Part shown: piece by piece, positions 9,661 to 21,344 of the stretch
Layout: every line of letters begins with the position of its first letter
How positions within the stretch are numbered: the stretch's first letter is position 1
Assembly (NCBI GenBank): GCA_905397405.1
Contig: CAJPVJ010000686.1
Span: 1 to 21,444 of the forward strand
Length of the DNA: 21,444 nucleotides
Direction of reading: 5' to 3'
From: Oppiella nova
Lineage: Eukaryota; Arthropoda; Arachnida; Sarcoptiformes; Oppiidae
Made by a program: the position numbers and the translations under genes
The notes under the pieces: model-generated
The model's input: only the letters and a program-made list of their open reading frames with translations
What the model was told of the DNA's origin: nothing
Database searches by the model: none

Positions 9661-11470
9661 TTAGTGGGAAGTCTTGTCAGTCAACAGATAGACGGTCTCG
9701 AGGACTGGGATCTGCTCTTTCATGTGCTTCTGATACAGTTGTAAATGTTGTGGAACTGAACTCTCAAGTCGTTTAACGTTACAGAAGTCACCTGAAAATC
9801 ATTGATCACATTAGGACTATATATTAGTTCACTGTTACTATTAGCACAGTATTGTGGTATATGTCTCTCACTGACCGTATAAATCACGAACGCGTTGTTC
9901 AGTGACACTAAACGGCGGACCTTTGAATATATTGTCGTCAAACTCGAGCACCAAAAGTAAGTAACGGAAATTTGGTGCCAAAAGTCGTCTCATTGTATTG
10001 GCGTAGAGAACCTGTTCATCGTAAGTGATGGTCCCGAAGCTGCCTCTGTCCCAAACGGCTTCTATCGACTTATTCAACTCATTGCTACTTATATTCAATT
10101 ATTTCATATCAATGACAGTATATTTGAAAACTATATTAACGCCTAATACCTGTCAAGTGTAAGGAAATTAGTCTGAATGATCTTCAATTTATTATCGTTT
10201 GTCTGAAATAAATGTATGTTTTTTAAAACTCTTAATTATTGAATAATTTCCAAATGCTTACCTCAAAAATACTTCCTTCGATGAAATCAGAGCTTTTGAA
10301 AGATATATGATTGTGAGTAAAGAAGTCGTGAATGGCCTCATCGGCGCACTCGACCCCAATCACCTCATGGCCCTCTTACTCACTGACCGTATAAATCACG
10401 AACGCGTTGTTCAGTGACACTAAACGGCGGACCTTTGAATATATTGTCGTCAAACTCGAGCACCAAAAGTAAGTAACGGAAATTTGGTGCCAAAAGTCGT
10501 CTCATGGTATTGGCGTAGAGAAGTTGTTCATCGTAAGTGATGGTCCCGAAGCTGCCTCTGTCCCAAACGGCTTCTATCGACTTATTCAACTCATTGCTAC
10601 TTATATTCAATTATTTCATATCAATGACAGTATATTTTAAAACTATTAACGCCTAATACCTGTCAAGTGTAAGGAAGTTAGTCTGAATGATCTTCAATTT
10701 ATTATCGTTTGTCTGAAATAAATGTATGTTTTATTAAACTCTGAATTATTGAATAATTTTCAAATGCTTACCTCAAAAATACTTCCTTCGATGAAATCAG
10801 AGCTTTTGAAAGATATATGATTGTGAGTAAAGAAGTCGTGAATGGCCTCATCGGCGCACTCGACCCCAATCACCTCATGGCCCTCTTCCCAGAACCTGTT
10901 GTTAGCAAAATTTTGTTATCAAATAAATTCATCGGAATATCAATTAATTCTCTATACAAATAAAACTTTTATTCTCAATAAAACATTAATTCTTAATAAT
11001 TGTTGAAATTTACTTTCCAAATGATTTTTGTCAGTAAAAAACAAGTATTTTTGAACTCAATTTCTAAATCGTTGGCTAATTTGCATAAATAGCACTCTTT
11101 TGTTTTACAACATTAATCAAATATAGCATTTTATTTTTATTTAAATAAAAATATAAATATAAATATTTAAAGAAACAAATGACAGACCATTTCATATCCA
11201 AATTTTTACCACAGAGTGGAAACAGAAGACGCTTTTTATCGCAATTGTTTTCGCTTCCAATCAGCAAATCGCTGTATTTAACCAAAACTCTAAAAAGTAA
11301 TCAACTATTTTAGGAATAATAAAGTTTTTGTATAAAATGTTAAATAGATTATACGGATGTCTGTTCTCCAAATGCCAGGCCGTGTCCCGAACTGACCACA
11401 ACTTTTTCCACAAATCTAAATACTTGTTAGCATTTTCTTTCACCACTGAATCGCTTACAGTAATCGGCAT
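9661..11470 (-). CDS. TPMT: Thiopurine S-methyltransferase, with duplicated internal exons
   Basis: The TPMT family transfers a methyl group from S-adenosylmethionine to thiol (or related Se/Te) substrates in the cytosol. Exons on the minus strand: E1 11470-11355, E2 11289-11188, E3 10895-10772, then E4 and E5 in two alternative copies (B: 10712-10660 and 10596-10388; A: 10202-10150 and 10084-9876), and E6 9791-9661. Any one E4 plus one E5 gives 244 residues, almost the 245 of human TPMT. Visible landmarks are a Trp-rich N-terminus, the FPLCGK SAM-binding loop (62-67), IGVEC after it, WDRG (143-146), GPPF near 187 and a C-terminal VYLLTDK. E3 ends in phase 0, E4 in phase 2 and E5 in phase 1, so E5B cannot join E4A or E5A without a frameshift; it must go to E6. 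The copies differ by one Val/Leu change plus silent changes. Start at 11470 gives the expected length. The gene has ordinary spliceosomal introns. Confidence 0.88.
9867..10377 (-). repeat. Methyltransferase internal duplication, unit A (proximal to E6)
   Basis: It holds E5A, E4A and a truncated E3A, and matches 10379-10887 at an offset of 510-512. Exonic differences are four bases with one amino-acid change (Val to Leu); the short introns differ more, including a net 2-base indel. Confidence 0.93.
10262..10377 (-). pseudogene. Truncated copy of methyltransferase exon 3 (E3A)
   Basis: It matches exon 3 (10772-10887) but stops at the duplication junction. It lacks the first few codons and the splice acceptor and is joined directly to the E5B donor region (10378-10387). 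It keeps a good donor (gtaagc) but cannot be entered by normal splicing, so it is probably intron sequence now. Confidence 0.75.
10379..10887 (-). repeat. Methyltransferase internal duplication, unit B
   Basis: It holds E5B, E4B and most of the intact E3 (which runs on to 10895). It directly abuts unit A. The E5B donor (gtcagtgag) is retained at the junction, followed at once by the exon 3 fragment of unit A. Confidence 0.93.
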
Positions 11471-12133
11471 TTTTAGCTTAAGATTTCAGTCACTTGTCTT
11501 AAGAGCAAATGGTCTAAAATGTGTCATTCAATGTATTTTATAGTCTATTAGAGATAATCTGACTTTTTGTACCAAATATTTAATTATATAATTCATTTTC
11601 ACTTTAATAAATTCTGGGTTAAAATACTGTACGTATGCCTGTGTGTCCTTAACTAAAATGTTAATTCAAATACTGATAAATTCTTATTAGACTTATAATT
11701 GTGTAACAAATTGAAATGCTGTCACATAAATGAATATAAAGTCTAAATGAAAGATCTATTAATTTTTACAAAAGATCGACAAAATAGATATTTTAAATAT
11801 GAAAGCAATTGCTGTAAAGAATAAATTAAAAGTTTCCTACTTTGTACAAACATGAAAATCCAATCATTTAATTATCATTTTAACATCATTTGACATCTAT
11901 AAAATGTAATAGATCAGTTCAATGTTAATTTATAAAATAAAAGTCTAATGATGTATTTTAAAATACACTAATCAAAAAGATATAATAAAATTTATTTATT
12001 ATAAGCGAAATCAAAATAATTATAAAATAAACTCATACAAATACTGTAAAACCTTACTACAGTGTAACTTATTATAAAATTTATAAAACAATTGAATGAA
12101 TGCAATGACAATAATAGCATGAACGCAATGATA
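11471..12133. other. AT-rich intergenic stretch
   Basis: It lies between the methyltransferase start and the stop codon of the next minus-strand gene, so it should hold the methyltransferase promoter and the neighbour's 3' UTR. No gene was seen. Confidence 0.5.
11991..12000 (-). other. Candidate poly(A) signals for the SOD-repeat gene
   Basis: Two overlapping AATAAA hexamers on the minus strand, about 135 bases beyond the stop at 12134. Confidence 0.4.
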
Positions 12134-14884
12134 TTATGTTCTGGATCTTAGTCTCGGCTTATATTCAATAATATTGGCACAACTGAGCGGTGAAGAAGAC
12201 ATCTCTGGATTGTAGACAACGATCGAGCGGTTAATGATACTGTTGTGACCACAAAGTGGCGTAAGTTGTGACGTAAAGAAATACTTTCCGATATCGAGTT
12301 CGCCTTCATCTGTCACTTTATAGGGAGGGATGTCAATGGATCCCAACTTTGATGACATATCTCCTAATTGGCACCGGAATGGAGTCGATTGACTGCAATC
12401 GCGTTCATAAACACAATTCTTGGATATGTTGTATGGATTATAGGAATCGCCCGCAGATTTACATTCAGTTGTACTCCAATTCATATTACCTTTGAGTCAA
12501 ACATGAGAGAGTCATTAATTTTTTATATTATTAAAACAATGAAAAGTTATTTATAAAATTAATGATCAAGCACCCGGACTAATTTGGTTGGTGTGTATAA
12601 CCCAGGAGTGGTTGAATGTTTTGGCTGCGCTATCGTCTCCGGGTTTGGAGATTTCAATGTAGACATAAGTATCTGCACTGCAATTGTCTGCCGGCTGACG
12701 GAATATGAACTGTCCCTGAATTGGGTGATCGAAAGTACCGAAAGCTGTGGTCATATTCACATCTTTGAGTTCAATGTTGGAACAGCCAATTGTCGTGCCC
12801 TCTGGACTGTAGAATACCAGTGCTCTCCCGATAACGGAGTCGCGACCAAAGAGAGGCAAATTGAAGTCCGTAAGAGTGACCACTTCTGAGCTCTTTTCGG
12901 CCAAATTGCCATATTTGCCACTAAGGTCTCCCACAGCGTACTGGTCAGTAGTTCCCTGTCCTTCAGCCGGGACTGAGTCGGGGTCAATGTTACGCGGATT
13001 GAATATAATGCTGTTAATGTTGGGACAGTCTTTGCTGGACATCTCTTTACTTCTGATAATTTTAGGCAATTCGTCGATTCCATAGCTATAAGCAGTTCTG
13101 AAGAGCTCTATATTGATGTCAACGATAGTTGGGTCGAGAGGTGTCTCTTGACTCAGTTCTACCGAACCCTTAAGCATAGGGTAATTGAATTTAGCCGAAG
13201 CCACCCGAGTGTGCACTCTTTGGATGGGCGCACAACTCAATATATTTCCAGAATTTTCATCGGAATAAATGATTAAATATATAATCGGTACCAAATCTAG
13301 TGATAAAAGATTTTCAATGCTTTTAAATGTTTTGCCATCACTTGAATAAGGATCGGATCCAATGTTGATAGTACCCGGAGTGCCCTATAGGTGTGGTGCA
13401 TGTATTTAATTACAAATTAATCAATTAAATCTCTTTAATTAGAATAAAAATAAAAAAACTAATGATTGCCACAAACCATATCATTAAAGAAGGGACGACC
13501 AAGAAATGAGTTGCATTTGTTATTCTGGTGGTCCACCCGAGCTTTCTCAGTGGCATCGGTGTTGAGGCCCACCATTAGTGTCCATTTATTTGCCGAAGAC
13601 TTTCTTATGTGAGACGAATAGGAGAGACTGGATATCAAACCAGTGATGTTATTGCATTGAATCAAATAAACCGAGCCTTCAATCGGTGAATAAAATTTCG
13701 CTTCAAATGTCTTCTTCGAGCCAAACGGCAATATAATCGCACAAGAAATGGATCCGTTCTTAACATTCCTCAACACTAGAGTTCTTCCTATTAAAGTGTT
13801 TTCACCGGTAATTGACTTGAATTTTGCTGAAAATATATTTTCGCGACCGATCTCTAAGTTTCCCAACAAAGCCGTCAAATCTAAACTCATGGACGAGGAG
13901 CTCATCGGTGGACACGAATTATCGCCAGACATACCACCAGTACTGCCAAAGATCTTCCAATCATATGATTGTTTGTCATTTGGACCCAAAATGTTGGCCC
14001 GAATTGAAGTGATTCCGTTGTTCTCCACAAACAATACATATCCACGCAATCCATTGGACTGTATGTTTGCGATCAGACTTTGCGAGAAATCTAAGACATT
14101 AGTTGACGATGGGTTGGATGAGCTGTTTGTTGACAACCTCTGACTCCTTATGGCTTAAAATATTTATATTACAGAATTTACTTATTGTTAACATTTGTTT
14201 CATTATTTCATTTGTTTTCTCAATGAATGTAAAAATAAAAATAGTTTAAATATTATTAAAAGGGATTAATATTATTGGAAAATTAGAATATAATAAAGAA
14301 ATAGCAAGTTTGCAAAAGTTATGCTACAATTTGTTGTATAAGTCCTTCTAAAGTAAAAAAACTTGAATTATTTTTAAAATAGAACTTTAATTAAAGTTTT
14401 TTTTGGGAATTATTTTGAATTGTGTTTGCATTGCAATTGTGACCCAATTTTCATATTAAGCTTAAGTTTTTATTCATAATAGATGTAATCACTTATACTT
14501 TTTGAATATTTAAGAAATTTAATATTAATATTAATTTTATTAAAGTAAATATAATTTAATATTTAAATATAGCTCCAGATTTGATTTAAAAAGCCAAATG
14601 AAAAAATTATTGATTAGAACTTGATATCAAATCAATTTTAGGTACAACTATAATAAATATTTTATTCGTAGATGTACAATTGAAATTTTCAAACATCAAT
14701 TAATTTTTAAAATATGATACTTATTATGAAAGTTTAATTGAGATTTAAAGAATGAATGAATGAAATATTAATACAAAATAAATGAATTAAATAATGTACA
14801 TAAAACAAATGACATACCAATGGCTAATATGAGGCATAGCGTTGAGAAACGGGACAAAGTGTTCAGTAATACCGTTAACACCAT
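12134..14884 (-). CDS. Secreted Cu-only-SOD-repeat-like protein (four degenerate repeats)
   Basis: Exons on the minus strand are 14884-14818, 14153-13477, 13384-12574 and 12489-12134; phases agree throughout and give 636 residues. Introns are 664, 92 and 84 bases. Residues 1-22 form a hydrophobic signal peptide. The rest contains four SOD-like (Sod_Cu fold) repeats at roughly 50-163, 170-302, 310-452 and 460-630. The last strand motif of the fold recurs as ENTLIGRTLVL, RDSVIGRALVF and HNSIINRSIVV, each followed by a Gly/Ser-Cys-Ile segment, and YAVGDLSGKYGNL is typical of repeat 3. Such copper-only SOD repeat proteins (CSRPs) are secreted. Here the W-H-I-H metal site expected near the middle of each repeat reads WKIF, WTLM, is absent, and WVIH, so most or all repeats probably do not bind copper. 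There is no GPI-type hydrophobic tail. The donor after residue 248 (gtttgt) is weak, though phase and family pattern support it. Confidence 0.75.
14154..14817 (-). other. First intron of the SOD-repeat gene
   Basis: AT-rich, from a gtatgt donor after the signal-peptide exon to an atattttaag acceptor. The acceptor was chosen because it alone keeps the frame. Nothing else was seen inside. Confidence 0.6.
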
Positions 14885-17009
14885 TGTGTCCTAATTCAAG
14901 AACTGGTCAAAAGTCCTTACAATCGCTTATATCGATATTGAGGTCTTATATTGAGCTCCGATTCAACACTCTTCACACAAAAGACAACAATCAATGACTG
15001 AGTAATCGATTAAAATATTAGACAATTTTTTGTTGAGCAAACTTTTGATTACTTTGCAGTTCTGATGCTTTAAATAAAAGTTTTCAAATAATAAGCCAGT
15101 CTTCGGCCGTATTTTGAATGAAAATAAGATTTGTTATAATTTAAGCATTGGATGGAAAGCAGAAGCAAATGGCAAAACAGGAAACAATTATTCAGTTAAT
15201 TAAACTATTTTTAAATTTCTATACAAAAAAGAGCCCAAACTTTACATAACAAATCATTTCACATAATTTCATGGCTTTCCAAATGAGTCGAAAAAGAAAA
15301 GCCATTGAATTGTGCTTAAGACTAGTGCTTAATAAATGAGAGAATTTTTATTTTCGCTTAATTGGGGTTTCACTCGCTTTTTAAAGTACTGCATATTATT
15401 CATTTAAATACAAGTTTCATTCAAATGAGTTAAACAACAAAAAACTTGAAAAAAGCTTCAATTGTTTTGTGTATTCCTGGCATTAAAGATAAACGAGTAT
15501 ATTTAGAGCACATATTAATTGTTTTTAATTAAATTACAAAAAGCTTTCAACGTTTAGATAAATGTATATTATTATTATATGTAATGAATCCCAACACCAA
15601 AATTAGAGCATTGAAACAGAGAGTAATTTATTTTTCAATTTATTCTCAAATAATTAGATTTAATTAAAATTTGCTTCATTTGCTTTTTAGCTTTATTTTG
15701 GTTATGAATTTATTTATAAATTAATTGTCACTATAAATGAGCTTTTAAACTTTTAGCAATAATAATACTAATTATTTAAGCTGTATTTATACAAGAATGA
15801 TAATTAAGACCTGTTCACTTTTATTTTCAATTTTACTGCATTTTTTAAGTTATTTTATTACTGTCGGATAATAAATATTTTTTCTAAACCAATAAAATAT
15901 TTTAAATATAAATTAAATAAATTTGATATCCTTGATATTGTAAATGAATACAAAATAGTTAATTAATATAATATTTTACAGTGAGTGTATACAGGCATAT
16001 ACAATAAAACTAAATCAACCTCATAATATAAATCTGTAATGTAACAATAATAATAAATTAAATATTATCTGAAATGTGTTAAAATATAAATTTTAAACAT
16101 AGCTAAAAACTAAGATAGATCTATATGATTTTAAAAGCTAAAAATAATTTTTGAATATAGTTGAAATTAAAATGAATTTAATTTTAAAGTAGACTGGGTC
16201 AAACTTTGAGCTAACAAGTAAATTAGTTTTAAATCTTATTTTGCGGGCATTAGATGGCAGTAAAAGTTAAAGATAGAGATTTTTAAAGAATTATTTATAA
16301 TTTTAAATAATTTGTAAGTTAGTATTATACATTTGATTGTATATCATAATAATCGAGGTTCTTAATTTAATTGAAATGTAATAGGTTACCTACCTAAATG
16401 TTAATAGTTAACCTATATAAATTAATGTGGACATTCACAGTTACAATATTTAAATATCCTTTTTAAATGCTACATAAATATTAATTTAATTAATCTCAAA
16501 AGAAATAGATTAAATGTTAAATTGAATTTATAATTTAACTATATTACACTAACTTGTAAGTTATTTCAGGCATATGTTATTTATTTTATGCCTATAAATT
16601 GTTTATAACAGTAAGTCTGCGTTATGTGATAAATATGAATTATTTTAGTCATTTATTGTGATTTTCAAAAATAAATTTGACATTTTACTAAAATCTTTAG
16701 ATACTTCGATTGAGATATTTAATTATTATTTATTTAAGGGGATATATATGAAAGATATACTATATTTCCAGAATTAATTAACAAATATTTTAGTGTTTTC
16801 TGTTGAATGACCTGTAAGTCTACTAATAATACTTTATTTAGCATTTAAATTTGTCTACAGATTCTGTAGTAAATGAAATTATACTAATATAGTGTAAATG
16901 ACGAGTTTCTATGAAAGTAATGATGAGTTAAAACTGTTATAAAAAATCATCTCAATATAGACTTTTCATAGAGAATATGCTCTCAATATAATACAGTATT
17001 CTGTATGTG

Positions 17010-17330
17010 AAGCAGCATTTGATGGGTGGTTGAGTTCAATGTCATCCCCCATTCACACGCATATAATTCCTATAATCATGAATTGGGTCTCATTTGTCAA
17101 AAGGGAGTCATAGAAATGCAATGAAAATAGGGATTAAATACCTGTCATTTATACCATTGATTGGATTGGAGGACAAACGCTCCCAAATCCTCATGAGTCG
17201 CGGCTATGAATAGATTTTTTTGATAAAAATCTTACGGCTTATTAATTCTGGATATACAACACACGTGTCAGTAAACGCTTTATTAAATGATAACAAAAGG
17301 CAAAAACACTGACATGTGTTGCTTTATTTT
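17010..17330. promoter_or_regulatory. GC-richer island with E-box and hairpin; candidate enhancer
   Basis: Sampled 60-base blocks here have about 38-43 percent GC, against roughly 20-25 percent around them. The island holds no open frame with coding character. It includes TAAT-type homeodomain sites, a CACGTG E-box (17262-17267) and a 14-bp stem with a 2-base bulge (17257-17272 with 17307-17321). Composition and position suggest a conserved cis-regulatory element or small RNA locus; conservation was not tested. Confidence 0.3.
17257..17321. repeat. Short inverted repeat, 14-bp stem, 34-base loop
   Basis: CAACACA and TGTCAGT on the left (split by CG) pair with ACTGACA and TGTGTTG on the right. 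The stem is short for a typical pre-miRNA. The left arm includes the CACGTG E-box. Confidence 0.7.
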
Positions 17331-19169
17331 TTAACAAATCATTTGCAATCAGATCCTATAATTAAGATTCATTGATATTTCCATTAAATGAAAATACAGT
17401 ATATGTTTGAAACCAATAATATAGGCGTAGGACATGATATAAAATTATATTTTTTAATAATTGGCACTTAAGACAAAATTTACTATGACAAAATTTATTA
17501 AATCATTAAATATTGGTATATCTACTTGCTTGATATTTAATAACGTAATGTTTAATTTGAAAAATTATCTTGTTAGTGAGAGTGTCATAATAGCGTTAAT
17601 AACATAAAATTTATTACATTTATAATTTTAATAGTTTTTGCATAAATTTTAACATTATTTTGATGTTGTAGTCATATTTTAATTTATTTGATTAAATAAT
17701 TTTTTGTTTATTTAAAAAGGAATAATTAAAGACTTATGACATTTTGATTTAAAACTGTTTTAAAACTGTAGTAATATCATAAGATTGAAAATAAACTAAT
17801 CAATCAAATCCCTGACTTATGAGAGATTACTCAACACTTAATATAAATTATTTCATAAAATTGATAATTTATTAAGAGATAGAATTATATTGAATAAATG
17901 AATAAATAGTAATTTCTATTTTAGAAAATATGAATTCAATAATGATTTAATGTTTGGAAAAACGATGAATTTGTTAAATTTGTATTAATATAACGATCTA
18001 TTGATAAATTACAGTTATTTTGTCGGATATTATCAATATATTTAAGAGCTAAACGTTAAGAGAAAAAGTGAGTTCAATATTAGAGTAATCAAAGTTTGAA
18101 TGATCCAACACTGAGAATATGATACTATAGAGCAGTTATGAGATATAAAATTGAAATTTTTATAATAAAAGCTTAACTTTAAGGGCACTCCAGAGAAATC
18201 TAAGGATAGATGAAAAGTAAGCAATAAATAAATACACATTCTTTCAGCTATTATATAAGACATTGAATAGACATCATATCTGGTGTTCAGACAAAAACTT
18301 TTTGAAATTCACTTTAAAATTTATAGATTGTTTTACGATATATAAAAACTACTATATATAATTTACTTTATTAATAATAAAGTTCTCTTGATTCAAAGTT
18401 ATTTACTAAAATGTTATACAGTTTTTAGTATTAATTTACAGTTTATAAGATTCTAATGAATAGATTTATTGCAAGTATTTATTCCAGAGTTGAATGCCTT
18501 GAACATTTAAGACATATTTTGAGTTAATAAGAAACAATAAAATCAAATCAATGTTTGTTTAATGACTGAATTATTTTTATTTTATTGTCGATTAAATACA
18601 ATATATTGTTATGTTATATAATATACAATGATTTATGTAACATATGATCGACTTAATTGATTGCATTTCTCTCAAACATGAGTCTAATATTCAAAAATTG
18701 TCTAAAAACTAATGATATTTTGCAAATGTATTGATTCAAAACAAAACAATTGTTGTTTTCACTAATTCTGTTGTTTTATTAAATACTAATTTTGTAAATA
18801 ATGTTTAATTTAATATTAATAATGTAATGAACTGTACATTTAAGTGATGCAAAAATCAATAATCAGTTAATCATACTATAAATATGATTGAAAATACATT
18901 AAGTTTTAGACTCGGAATCATTAGTACCACTCATATCTATAAATTATATTATAATTAAGGATATTATCTAATTATTAGTCTTTACCTTATATTTTACATT
19001 TAGTATTAAATTATGAATCATATTTAAAGATTTTTGTCACAAAATTGTTTGCATTTAAATCCAGAAATTATAATATATTTGTCACAAAAGAAGAGAGAAT
19101 TTGCGTTCAAATGTCTGTTTAAATCAAATCAAATGTTCAAAAGTTGTTGGAAAAGATCAAAACAACTCG

Positions 19170-19175
19170 TTTATT
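19170..19175 (-). other. Candidate poly(A) signal for the NK6-class gene
   Basis: AATAAA on the minus strand about 85 bases beyond the stop codon. Confidence 0.5.
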
Positions 19176-19259
19176 GCACTAATTTTTTGAAAAACACCAT
19201 TTTATGAGAAAAAATACATTTAACTGCACTTCGCACGAGTGTCTTAACAAAAAGCACCC

Positions 19260-21344
19260 CTAACTCGGAGGTAATGTCATCGCATGTGTCAAAAATGGGT
19301 GCTCTTTCTTAAGCCTCTTGTCGGACATCTCTTCTGCCTCTTCATCAGAGGACATGTCCTCCTGACCCGAGAGGTCTAAATTGTTTTGATGCTTCTTCTT
19401 AGCCGTCGCCATCTCTGCCGCGTGTCTATCAGTAGTTGGGATGGGATTTGCATTCGCTTTAACATCATATCATCTCAACTCTAAACTCAATTCTCTCACC
19501 TCTTTCTCCATTTGGTTCGTCTATTTTGAAACCAAACCTATAAATCACACAATCATTCACTCAATTAAAATACAATCAATTTTTCTAATCGTAAGATGAA
19601 ATTTATGAAAAGTACGACAAAATCATAAATAATTTTATATTTAAAGTTTACAACAACTAAATTTAATATTAAATATTGTTTTTAAATGTTTTACTTTATA
19701 AATTAAAGAATTACATGATTATATTATATTAATTTAATATTAAATGATTGACATAATAGAGTTTCATTTTGAGTTCAGCTCAGTAATATCATATGGTAGC
19801 TATGTCAAATCAATTTAGCAAATATTTATAAAGCCATCATTAGTTATATTTATTTTTAGTTTTTATATAATGTTTATCATAAAGTTCAATAAAATGGATA
19901 AAAGTATTAAGACTATAATGAGGTTTAAAGCAATATTAATATAAAAATTAATTTAAGCTATAATTAATAAAAATGGAGTTTTGGTTTGTTTGACAAGAAT
20001 ATAGCAGTCATTTGTATCGAAACAATCTATAAAACTTTATTTGAAATACACTTTCTTTGAAATTAAGTTATATAACGATAATAAAAGCCAAAAATTGATA
20101 TAATGTTATAATACTAATATGTTTACTATTATAATATAAAACACTTTAACTATTATTGTATAGAGTAATCAGAAAACATTTTGTTTCGCATTTAATGTCA
20201 TTCGAGTACATAATAAGAGCGATAAAACTAATAAAATTGAAGGCAAGATATAAACCATAAAATAGAGAAAACTTCTCAACAAGTTATCAATATATGCAAT
20301 GTGTGGGCGATCTCTGCCTTTAAAACAAACATTTCTCTGAATGGCTTTTAAATTATAATATCAGTCATTATGTGTTGAATTAATACATCTTATGTACATT
20401 ATATGAAATTTATGGCACTTTTATGTAAGGCTTAAATTAGTGGTCGAAGGCACGCCAGTATTCATATGAGTGGAAATGTATGTAAGGAATGGGTTGAGAC
20501 ATACCTTGACTTGACTTTCGGACATTCCTAAGGCATAGGCGAGTTTGGCCCTCTCAGGTCCGGCCAAATACTTTGTTTGCTCGAAGGTCTTCTCGAGGAC
20601 ATAGATCTGATGTCCAGAAAAGGTGGGTCTCGTGTGCTTCTTCTTGCCGTCTTTGTCTAAACACTGCTGACTCACTATACATACCAGACATCCAATCAGT
20701 CATACAATTCATTGATCGCACACTAATCACACTGTCATACCTGCACCGGCTAACCGTTCCCTCCAAAGCGCCTGATTCTGAACCATACTGGGCCAGTACA
20801 GGTGCCGGCCCGACAGGTCCCCAATTGTGGCCAACTTATGGCTCAATCCGTTGGTTGGGTTGAAGTACATGCCCTGCGCGGCCACGGCAGCGGCGCTCAG
20901 ACTGAACCGGGGCAGAGCCCCCGCCAACGCTGTATTCAACTGAGTCTGAGTGGTCGAGAAGGGGACCGCCGACGGACGACTCAGGATGTCGTGTATGTAA
21001 TGAGAAGTTCCCGAAGCAGCCGATGATGTGGACGATGAACTGATGGCTGAAGGAGACGATGAGGAAGTGGTGGTGGGAATGGACTGCTTGACGGCCGGAG
21101 GAGAGCCGCGGTAATGGGAGTTGACGGGCATGGATGAGATGGATGAGGGCGACACTCCGGTGTTGACTTTGAGGTCAGCCATGGAGTGCAGTGCCGAGAG
21201 GGGGCCGGTGGACGACCCCAACAGGTGGAAGGGGTTCTGTCGGTTGGCCGCCTCGTGCATCACATTATTCATGTTAATCATCGATAACATTGAGGACGCG
21301 TTATTAGGTGGTGCCGGTGCTGACGGACCTCCAAACTCAAGCAT
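19260..21344 (-). CDS. Nkx6: NK6-class homeobox transcription factor
   Basis: This is a nuclear DNA-binding regulator; in other animals the family (NKX6-1/6-2, fly HGTX) patterns motor neurons and acts largely as a Groucho-dependent repressor. Exons on the minus strand are 21344-20741, 20674-20505, 19537-19500 and 19425-19260, giving 325 residues. The N-terminus has [11 protein letters not shown] (49-59), an eh1-like Groucho-binding stretch [10 protein letters not shown] (115-124) and a GRHLYWPSM stretch (179-187). The homeodomain is about 213-272, with [22 protein letters not shown] and the recognition-helix WFQNRR (Gln50 at 262, Asn51 at 263). After it come [11 protein letters not shown] and an acidic tail. 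Introns are 66, 967 and 74 bases. Introns cut the homeobox after position 46 and at 59, leaving a 38-base exon. Met at 21344 is the first in frame, but the frame stays open upstream to about 21383, so a further 5' exon is possible. Confidence 0.93.
19538..20504 (-). other. Second intron of the NK6-class gene
   Basis: 967 bases, AT-rich, from a gtatgt donor to a ttatag acceptor, and far longer than the gene's other introns. No exon or RNA gene was seen in it; intronic enhancers cannot be excluded. Confidence 0.7.

Larger units (their letters stand above)
14885..19169. other. AT-rich intergenic desert
   Basis: No coding exon was found. The right-hand part of 14885-15200 is presumably the promoter of the SOD-repeat gene. 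Composition is strongly AT-rich except for the island at about 17010-17330. It also lies downstream of a developmental homeobox gene, where enhancers are common. Confidence 0.5.

Noticed and set aside
13459-13476. Stop after GNH as the end of a separate, shorter SOD-like gene
   Set aside because: Repeat 2 would be cut in the middle; splicing at 13477 to 13384 completes it in phase and continues the repeat series.
18042-18263. 73-codon minus-strand frame in the desert
   Set aside because: No start context, family pattern or coding composition; most likely chance.
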